Source: Cohnella zeiphila (lineage in GTDB: Bacteria; Bacillota; Bacilli; Paenibacillales; Paenibacillaceae). From it: 64,000 nucleotides of DNA. Location: the NCBI RefSeq assembly GCF_014212055.1, contig NZ_JACJVO010000025.1:62001-126000 (forward strand). The letters are read 5' to 3'. This document shows, in pieces, positions 58,239 to 64,000 of this stretch (the stretch's first letter is position 1; each line of letters opens with the position of its first letter). A program made the translations under genes and the position numbers. Below the pieces are notes generated by a model. It did no database searches. It saw only the letters and a list, made by a program, of their open reading frames with translations, and was not told where the DNA came from.

Positions 58239-59828
58239 ATGGCGATCCGGGTTCTGATCGCGGATGACGAGCCGATGATTCTGAAAGGTCTTCGCAAGCT
58301 GATCCCGTGGGCGGAGCGCGGCATGGAGATCGTGGGCCAGGCGGGCGACGGAGACGAGCTGGCGAAGAGGATCGCGGAGCTGGGGCCCGACGTCGTCATC
58401 AGCGACATCAGCATGCCGCATCGTTCGGGCATCGACATTTTAAGGACGATCGGCGAGCGGGAGCTGCCGGTCAAGATGATCTTCATCAGCGCGTATCAGG
58501 AGTTCGCTTACGCGAAAGAGGCGCTCTCGCTCGGCGCGGTCGACTACTTGATCAAGCCGATCGAGAAGGAGCAGCTCGGGGCCGCGCTGGACAAAGCGGC
58601 GGCGCTCATCCGGGAACAAGGGGAGGAGATTCGCCGCAAGGACAGATTGAGCCGCCTGGAAGAGAAGAGCCGAACGGAAGAGCTTCAGATGAGCTTAAGC
58701 CGGCTGGCGGACGGCACCCTGTCTCCCCAAGCGGACGCCTTCCAGGCGCTGAACGAGGCGTTCCGGGCGCCGTTCTTCACCGCGCTGGCTTTCTCCGTCG
58801 AACGGCTGAAGGGCAGCCCCGGCCGTTGGACCGAGCAGGAGCGGAAGCTGGTCGATTTCGCCATCGACAATATGCTGGGCGAGCTCGTCGTCGCGCCGCG
58901 CATCGGCCATTTTTTCGGCAAGCCCGATTGCATAATGCTGGTGGTCGCGCACGCCGACGCCGGCCAGCCTTACGAGACGGCGCAGGACGTCAAGGGCAAA
59001 ATCAAAGACTACCTGAAGCTCGAGGTGTCCTTCGGCATCGGGCAGCCGGTGCGGGAGCTCGGCCGCCTCGCGGAGAGCTGCCGTCAGGCGGAGCAGGCGC
59101 TCGGGATGAAATACTTCAAAGGCTTGGGCAAAGTGCTTCCGTACGCGGAGGGCGCGCCTGCCGCATCGGTCGAGGGCGAGCTGTACCAGGCGCGGACGGA
59201 GATCGTCCGGGGACTAGCCGAACGGAACCGGGCGCTGGCGCTCGGCGCTCTGGACCGACTGCTCGCCTTGATCCGTTCGGGGACCGAAGGCAGCCAAACG
59301 TTGGCCGTTACGACGGCCTTTTCCTCCATGCTGGCGGTCGTCCAAGAGATCCGCAAGTCGGGAGCGGCGATCGGCGACGGCGGCTTCGACATCCAAGGCA
59401 TGCAGACGCGTCTGGACGATTGCGAGACGTTCGCCGAGATGGCCCAAGGCGTCCGCGACATGATCGAGGAGCTGTACGAGCGCCTCGACAACCGGGCGGG
59501 CAACCGCGACAAGATGCTGATCGCCCGCGTCAAGACGTACATCGAGGAGCATTACGCCGAGGAGCTGACGCTGGAATCGGCGGCTTCCGTCGCTTATATG
59601 AACCCTTACTATTTCAGCGCCTTCTTCAAGAAGCAGATGGGCGTGAACTTCAAGCCGTACGTGACGGAAGTCCGGATGCGGCACGCGGTCCGTCTGCTTA
59701 CGGGCACGGACCTGATGATGTACGAGGTCGCGGAGAAAGTCGGTTACTTAAGCGCCCGACACTTCAGCGACGTGTTCAAGAAGACGTTCGGCCGGCTTCC
59801 GAACGAGTACCGGCAGTCGCTCCGTTAG
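58239..59828 (+). CDS. system 4: response regulator, YesN type (REC + AraC)
   Basis: A 529-residue response regulator: receiver domain 1-120 with D9/D10, phosphoacceptor D56 in VISDISMPHRSG, lysine in YLIKPIEKE; AraC-type DNA-binding domain at about 425-529 (EELTLESAASVAYMNPYYFS, VGYLSARHFSDVFKKTFGRL). GGGAG and GGG precede ATG 58239. The stop TAG (59826-59828) overlaps the stop of the convergent permease gene of importer E, leaving no room for a terminator. The antiparallel importer E is its likely target. Confidence 0.92.
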   Translation: MAIRVLIADDEPMILKGLRKLIPWAERGMEIVGQAGDGDELAKRIAELGPDVVISDISMPHRSGIDILRTIGERELPVKMIFISAYQEFAYAKEALSLGAVDYLIKPIEKEQLGAALDKAAALIREQGEEIRRKDRLSRLEEKSRTEELQMSLSRLADGTLSPQADAFQALNEAFRAPFFTALAFSVERLKGSPGRWTEQERKLVDFAIDNMLGELVVAPRIGHFFGKPDCIMLVVAHADAGQPYETAQDVKGKIKDYLKLEVSFGIGQPVRELGRLAESCRQAEQALGMKYFKGLGKVLPYAEGAPAASVEGELYQARTEIVRGLAERNRALALGALDRLLALIRSGTEGSQTLAVTTAFSSMLAVVQEIRKSGAAIGDGGFDIQGMQTRLDDCETFAEMAQGVRDMIEELYERLDNRAGNRDKMLIARVKTYIEEHYAEELTLESAASVAYMNPYYFSAFFKKQMGVNFKPYVTEVRMRHAVRLLTGTDLMMYEVAEKVGYLSARHFSDVFKKTFGRLPNEYRQSLR

Positions 59829-60751
59829 CCTTTGATCGAACCGATCATGATCCCTTTCACGAAGTATCGCTGCAGGAACGGGTACAGCGCCAGCACCGGA
59901 ACGCTGGCCACCATGATCAGCGCGTATTTGATGAGCTCCGCGTAACGCTGCGATTCGACGATCGAATCGGGATCGGCGATTCCGGAATCGGCGCCCTGCG
60001 CCGACAGCTGGCTGGAGATCAGAATGCCGCGCAGAATGAGCTGCAGCGGATACAGGCTGCCGTCCTGCAGATAAATCAGCGCCGGGAAATAAGAGTTCCA
60101 CTGCGCCACGGCGTTGAACAGAGCCATGACCGCGATGATGGGCGCCGAGAGCGGGACCGCCATGCGAAAGAAGAAGCGGAACATCGAGCAGCCGTCCATC
60201 TTTGCCGCTTCCAGCATCTCCTCCGGGATCGAGGTCTGGAAAAACGTCCGTACTACGATCAGGTGATAAGCCGAGACGGCCGAGGGCACGACCAGCGCCC
60301 AGATCGTATTGACCATGTGCAGATCCTTGACGATCATATAGGTCGGAATCATGCCGCCGCTGAAGAACATCGTGAACACGATCCCGAACATGAACCAATT
60401 CCGGCCGACCAGATCTCTCCGCGACAAGGCGTAGCCGGCCGGGATCATCAGCGCCAGACCTAACGCCACGTCAAGCGCGGTATAGAGGATCGTATGGGCG
60501 TACCCGCTCCAGACGTCGCCGTTCTCCAGAATGATGCGGTAACCCTCCAACGTAAACCCTTTCGGCCATAAGGCCACGCTCCCGGAATTGACCGCGGTCG
60601 GCTCGCTGAACGACGAGATGACGACGAAATAAAGCGGATACAAGACGATCAGAAGAATGACCGTGAGCAGCGTGTAGTTGACGATGTCGAACAGCTTATC
60701 GGCGCGCGATCGCGGAATTTTCGCGTGGCCGGTCGTTTCCGGTTTGGCCAT
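59825..60751 (-). CDS. importer E: ABC permease, LplC/YtcP type
   Basis: Last gene of minus-strand operon E, 308 residues, six transmembrane segments. Signatures: VLYPLYFVVISSFSEPTAVN, FTMFFSGGMIPTYMIVKDL, the EAA loop LEAAKMDGCSMFRFFFRMAV, and PFLQRYFVKGIMIGSIKG at the C-terminus. ATG 60751 lies 7 nt after GGTGAG, better than GTG 60763, which directly abuts the site. Its TAA overlaps the convergent regulator stop. Confidence 0.9.
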   Translation of the reverse strand: MAKPETTGHAKIPRSRADKLFDIVNYTLLTVILLIVLYPLYFVVISSFSEPTAVNSGSVALWPKGFTLEGYRIILENGDVWSGYAHTILYTALDVALGLALMIPAGYALSRRDLVGRNWFMFGIVFTMFFSGGMIPTYMIVKDLHMVNTIWALVVPSAVSAYHLIVVRTFFQTSIPEEMLEAAKMDGCSMFRFFFRMAVPLSAPIIAVMALFNAVAQWNSYFPALIYLQDGSLYPLQLILRGILISSQLSAQGADSGIADPDSIVESQRYAELIKYALIMVASVPVLALYPFLQRYFVKGIMIGSIKG

Positions 60752-60766
60752 GGACGGACTCACCCC

Positions 60767-61678
60767 CTAGAATAAGCTTTGCTGCTTCAGTCGTTTGGCC
60801 AGCTGGTTCATCAGGATGAGCAGAACGAAGTTGATGACGTTGTCGAAGAGACCGATGGCCGCCGAATAGCTGAACTGGGTCCCGAGCAAGCCGGTCTTGT
60901 AGACGTAGGTTTGCACCACCTCGGAAGAATCGATGTTGAGCGTGTTCTGCATGAGCAGCACCTTCTGGAAGCCGAGGGAAGCGAAGTGGCCGACCTTCAG
61001 GATCAGCAGAATCATGATGACGGGCATGATGCTCGGCAAGTCGATATGCCGGACCCGCTGCAGCTTGCTGGCTCCGTCCACGATCGCGGCTTCGTGATGC
61101 TGCGGATCCACGGCCGTCAGCGCGGCCAGATAAATGATCGCGTTCCACCCGGTCGTCTGCCAGACTTCCGACAGGACATAGATCGGCTTGAACCAAGCCG
61201 CCTCTCCGAGAAAATTGATTCGTTCCCCCCCGAAGAGCGCGATCAGATTGTTGATCATGCCCGTTCGGGGAGACAAGAAGATGAACAGCATGCCGACCAG
61301 CACCACCGCCGAAATGAAGTGCGGCGCGTAGGTGATCGTCTGCACCCACTTTTTGAACCGCAGCCGGGTCACTTGGTTCAGCATCAGGGCGAAGACGATG
61401 GCGATCGGAAAATCGAAGATCAGCTCGTACAGATTGATAAGCAGCGTATTCTTCAAGGTGTTCCAGAACTGATAGGAATGAAAGAAGCGGTCGAAATGCT
61501 CGAAGCCGACCCAAGGACTGCCCCAGATGCCGTCGATGGCGATAAAATCCTTGAAGGCGATCTGCAAGCCGTACATCGGCGCGTACTGGAAGACGGCGAA
61601 ATGAACCAGCACGGGCAGCAGCAGGACATAGACTTGCCAGTTGCGAACGATGCGCTTCCATGCGACGCTCGTCTTCAT
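60767..61678 (-). CDS. importer E: ABC permease, LplB type
   Basis: Membrane subunit of importer E, 303 residues, second gene of the operon. First segment WQVYVLLLPVLVHFAVFQYA, then PMYGLQIAFKDFIAIDGIWG, FKKWVQTITYAPHFISAVVL and the EAA-loop-like HEAAIVDGASKLQRVRHIDL. It begins 4 bp after the lipoprotein stop and is followed closely by the second permease. Confidence 0.93.
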   Translation of the reverse strand: MKTSVAWKRIVRNWQVYVLLLPVLVHFAVFQYAPMYGLQIAFKDFIAIDGIWGSPWVGFEHFDRFFHSYQFWNTLKNTLLINLYELIFDFPIAIVFALMLNQVTRLRFKKWVQTITYAPHFISAVVLVGMLFIFLSPRTGMINNLIALFGGERINFLGEAAWFKPIYVLSEVWQTTGWNAIIYLAALTAVDPQHHEAAIVDGASKLQRVRHIDLPSIMPVIMILLILKVGHFASLGFQKVLLMQNTLNIDSSEVVQTYVYKTGLLGTQFSYSAAIGLFDNVINFVLLILMNQLAKRLKQQSLF

Positions 61679-61682
61679 TCGC

Positions 61683-63299
61683 TTACTTCTCCAGGTTTTT
61701 CTTGTTCGTGTCGTAGCCGTCTTGATATACCTTGATATAGTCGCTCAGGCCCATCTTGTTCAGCGTCTGAACATAGCCATCCCAATCCTTGTCGATGCCG
61801 CCTTTGGTAATCCATTGCGCCGCCATCTTGTCGGTATACGCCTGGATATCGGTCTGGTACTGCTCGATCGTTTTGTACTGGTCGTTGGTGAACAGAATGT
61901 CGGGGAAAACCCAAGATTTCATATACGGGATCAAAGCTTGATACCACTCGTCGAAGTCCGGATCCAATTGGCCGGGCTTCGGCTTGGGCAGCCGCTCCTT
62001 GTCCCGCATCTCCTGCGAGAAGCCGTATACGAAGGAATTGTACGGCGTCTCTTTGACCTTCCATTCGCCGGCCGTGTAATTTTTCGGGTTCTCGATGATG
62101 TCGTAGGTGCCGTCATCCATTTTCTTCAGGCGATTCGGACCTTCGCGAAGCTTCAGCGACAGCTCCGGCTCGTATGCCCGGTCGACCCATCTCATCGTCG
62201 CTTTCGGGTGCTTGTCGGCTTTCGTGATGACGAACATGGCGGGGCTGAGCTGCAAGTTGTTTCTGGGGGTGATCTGGTAGCCGTCGGGTCCCTTAAGCGG
62301 GATGATGGGGGAACCGTAGTCCCAGCGGTAATCCGCGTTCGTATTCTGGTCCGCGCTCCAGGCGAAGAACGCTCCGACCGACGCCTTCTTGCCGGAAGAG
62401 ATCTTGGCGATCAACTGGGAGGAGTTTTGCGTGAACGTCTCGGGATCGATCAATCCTTCGGCGTACAGCGAATGGAGGTAATCGATCGCATTCTTGTATT
62501 CGGGCGTCGAACGGACGAACTGAACCTTGTCGTCCTGGACGATGAACGTATTGTCCATCGTATTGAAGGAGCCGAACAGATAACCGAGGCCGTAAAGCGA
62601 GTCGCCGTAAATGCCGGTCAGCGGAATCTCGTTGTTCGGATTGCCGTCCCCGTCCATATCCTGCGCTTTGAAAGCCTCCAGCATTTTCTTGAAATCCTCG
62701 GTCGTCGTCGGCATCTCCATGCCGATTTTTTTCAACCATTCCTTGTTGATCCACAGCGAATTGCCGTCGGCATGCTTATACTGCGACATGTTGGCCAGCG
62801 GAAGCGAATAAATATGCCCGTCCGGAGCCGTAATGGCCTGTCTGACCTCCGGGTATTTGGCCAGGAAGGCGGTGAGGTTCGGCGCGTACTTCGCGATCAG
62901 GTCTTCGAGCGGAATAAACATGCCCTGCGCTCCGCCCGTGACGACTTCCGAATTGGTCAGATCCAGCACCACATCCGGAAGATCGCCGCTGGCCAGGGTA
63001 ATCTTCCGTTTGTTGGCCCAATCCGTGCCGGGGACGAGGTTCCAGTCCTCCTGAACGTTCGTGTCCTTGTTCAATTCTTTGATGGTCTCCAGTTCGTTCC
63101 AGTTCGACCCCGTTCTCTCATCGTAGGTGCCGGCGATTCGGAGCGTAATCGGCTTGTCGACGATCGGCAGGCCGGACTCGTGAAAATCGTCTTCGTTCGC
63201 CGTGCCGCCCGATTTACCGCTTCCGGCGCATCCGGCCAGCAGCGCCGCGGTACTCAGAACCAACGCCAATGAACTAAGCTCTCTCTTTCGCATTCTCAC
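61683..63299 (-). CDS. importer E: sugar-binding lipoprotein (LipO-type)
   Basis: Extracellular binding lipoprotein of importer E, 538 residues, first gene of the minus-strand operon. Signal peptide RMRKRELSSLALVLSTAALL with lipobox LLAGC, cysteine at residue 24. Family features: LASGDLPDVVLDLTNS, LEDLIAKYAPNLTAFLAKYP, DGHIYSLPLANMSQYKH, and the calcium-loop-like DMDGDGNPNNEIPL. GTG 63299 is 7 nt after GGAGG; ATG 63293 would have 13 nt, so GTG is preferred. An extended -10 candidate on this strand (TGTTACCAT, 63366-63374) and the 32-bp palindrome at 63417 lie upstream. Confidence 0.9.
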   Translation of the reverse strand: MRMRKRELSSLALVLSTAALLAGCAGSGKSGGTANEDDFHESGLPIVDKPITLRIAGTYDERTGSNWNELETIKELNKDTNVQEDWNLVPGTDWANKRKITLASGDLPDVVLDLTNSEVVTGGAQGMFIPLEDLIAKYAPNLTAFLAKYPEVRQAITAPDGHIYSLPLANMSQYKHADGNSLWINKEWLKKIGMEMPTTTEDFKKMLEAFKAQDMDGDGNPNNEIPLTGIYGDSLYGLGYLFGSFNTMDNTFIVQDDKVQFVRSTPEYKNAIDYLHSLYAEGLIDPETFTQNSSQLIAKISSGKKASVGAFFAWSADQNTNADYRWDYGSPIIPLKGPDGYQITPRNNLQLSPAMFVITKADKHPKATMRWVDRAYEPELSLKLREGPNRLKKMDDGTYDIIENPKNYTAGEWKVKETPYNSFVYGFSQEMRDKERLPKPKPGQLDPDFDEWYQALIPYMKSWVFPDILFTNDQYKTIEQYQTDIQAYTDKMAAQWITKGGIDKDWDGYVQTLNKMGLSDYIKVYQDGYDTNKKNLEK

Positions 63300-63416
63300 T
63301 TCGATTCCTCCTCGGGGAATGTTCCGGCATACTGGCAAGCAAGAGAGGCATGCTCACACACAGTCATGGTAACAACCCCGATTTGGGGAGTCCATGCACG
63401 CTCTTTTGGATTCGTC

Positions 63417-63448
63417 ATGCACTTTGTTTCACTTGAAACAAAGTGCAT
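63417..63448. promoter_or_regulatory. 32-bp palindrome between operon E and the oxidoreductase gene
   Basis: ATGCACTTTGTTTC (63417-63430) and GAAACAAAGTGCAT (63435-63448) are perfect 14-bp inverted arms around ACTT. It lies in the intergenic region between two divergent genes, about 120 bp from the start of operon E and 90 bp from the oxidoreductase, so it may be an operator for both. Confidence 0.6.
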
Positions 63449-63469
63449 CTCGGATGAAGGAAATCTGCA

Positions 63470-63498
63470 TGTTCAGGCGTTGCCCTCCTTCGTATAAT
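63470..63498 (+). promoter_or_regulatory. promoter of the oxidoreductase gene
   Basis: A perfect TATAAT (63493-63498) has a weak -35 (TGTTCA, 63470-63475) at 17 bp. It lies 40 bp before the start codon. Confidence 0.55.
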
Positions 63499-63537
63499 CG
63501 AAAACGAATGAAAGATCCCATGGAAAGAAGGGCATGT

Positions 63538-64000
63538 ATGGACAGCGGATCGAGTAGACAAGTCATCAGAACGCAGGTGCTCGTTCTCGGCGGAGGCGCC
63601 GGAGGGGTGGGCGCGGCCATCGCGGCCGCCCGGGAAGGCGCGGAGACGATGATCGTCGACCGGCAAGGGTTTCTGGGCGGCAACATGACGATCGGGCTGC
63701 CCCTATTGGCGTTCCTGGACGCGCAAGGGCGCCAGGTGACCAGGGGCCTCGCCCAAGAACTGGTCGACCGCCTGATCGAGCTCGGCGGATCGTTCGGACA
63801 TCGGGAATGTCCGCTGCACAATTCGACCACCGTGATCGACCCGAACCTGATGAAGATCGTCGTTTTCGAAAAGATGAAGGAATACGGCGTGAAACCTTTG
63901 CTCCATTGCGAAATCATCGGCACCCGCGTCGAGAACGGCGAGTTGAAGTCCGTCCTGTTAAAGGGGAAAGGCAAGGAGATGGAAGTATTCGCCGACGTGT
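63538..64000 (+). CDS. FAD-dependent oxidoreductase (3' end outside window)
   Basis: The visible 154 codons give the N-terminal FAD-binding Rossmann domain: TQVLVLGGGAGGVGAAIAAA with GxGGxGxxxA, then MIVDRQGFLGGNMTIGLPLL, a family signature of FAD-dependent oxidoreductases (FAD_oxidored, fumarate reductase-like flavoproteins) found near carbohydrate genes in Paenibacillus. It lacks a signal peptide. ATG 63538 is 6 nt after GAAAGAAGGG; ATG 63534 is too close. It is divergent from operon E across a region with a 32-bp palindrome. Its substrate cannot be told from this fragment. Confidence 0.85.
   Translation, partial: MDSGSSRQVIRTQVLVLGGGAGGVGAAIAAAREGAETMIVDRQGFLGGNMTIGLPLLAFLDAQGRQVTRGLAQELVDRLIELGGSFGHRECPLHNSTTVIDPNLMKIVVFEKMKEYGVKPLLHCEIIGTRVENGELKSVLLKGKGKEMEVFADV

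Noticed and set aside
58307..60463. 718-codon open frame on the plus strand
   Set aside because: It overlaps the response regulator in another frame and then runs antisense to a permease; composition is Arg/Gly-rich without motifs.
1..64000. rRNA, tRNA, insertion sequence or prophage genes
   Set aside because: Reading both strands gave no rRNA, no tRNA-like cloverleaf, no transposase or integrase and no phage structural protein that I could recognise.

Overview
The window looks like chromosome from a GC-rich, endospore-forming member of the Bacillota, most likely Paenibacillaceae (Paenibacillus or Cohnella type). The grounds are a GerA-type germination operon, four YesM/YesN-type two-component systems, many LplB/LplC-type sugar permeases, strong AGGAGG ribosome sites, frequent GTG and TTG starts, and Gram-positive lipoprotein signals. 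I see no rRNA, tRNA, CRISPR array, insertion sequence or phage gene. The placement is inference from gene content.

Layout. 1-3.4 kb: the 3' part of a germination operon (A, B and C subunits). 3.4-10.6 kb: a GntR-LacI hybrid regulator, a decayed sugar-binding lipoprotein gene that keeps its promoter-operator, a GH38 alpha-mannosidase, and an unassigned TIM-barrel enzyme. 10.7-20.3 kb: a HutC-type GntR regulator, importer A (lipoprotein plus two permeases), a CehA/McbA-type PHP hydrolase with discoidin domain, and a secreted phosphodiester glycosidase with two long tandem repeats. 20.4-23.4 kb: an MgtC/SapB protein, a repeat cluster and a GtaA-like glutaminase-domain protein (minus strand). 23.7-34.8 kb: two-component system 1, importer B, a GH101-like enzyme and a GH110 alpha-galactosidase. 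34.9-38.9 kb: a repeat cluster, an AT-rich sulfotransferase gene, an SGNH hydrolase, and a PadR-DUF998 pair. 39-48.4 kb: a GH2 enzyme, two-component system 2, a repeat cluster and importer C. 48.5-56.3 kb: two-component system 3, importer D and a 5'-truncated enzyme remnant. 56.4-63.3 kb: two-component system 4, convergent with importer E. The right edge holds the start of an FAD-dependent oxidoreductase.

How the genes work together. Most of the window is a chain of carbohydrate cassettes, each built from a regulator, a binding-protein-dependent importer (lipoprotein plus two permeases) and often an enzyme. No ATPase subunit gene is present, so the five importers probably share an MsmX-type ATPase encoded elsewhere (inference from the family). 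Two cassettes are decaying: the importer beside the alpha-mannosidase survives only as a lipoprotein fossil, and the enzyme of cassette D survives only as its C-terminal part.

Non-coding features worth attention are palindromic operators in front of the transcription factors, a duplicated 18-bp block upstream of two TGCTATGCTGG promoters in cassette 1/B, a 32-bp palindrome near 63.4 kb, and three unrelated intergenic repeat families that all recur at about 50-51 bp. Translation starts were often moved downstream of the longest open frame to fit the ribosome-binding site; each case is noted in its entry.
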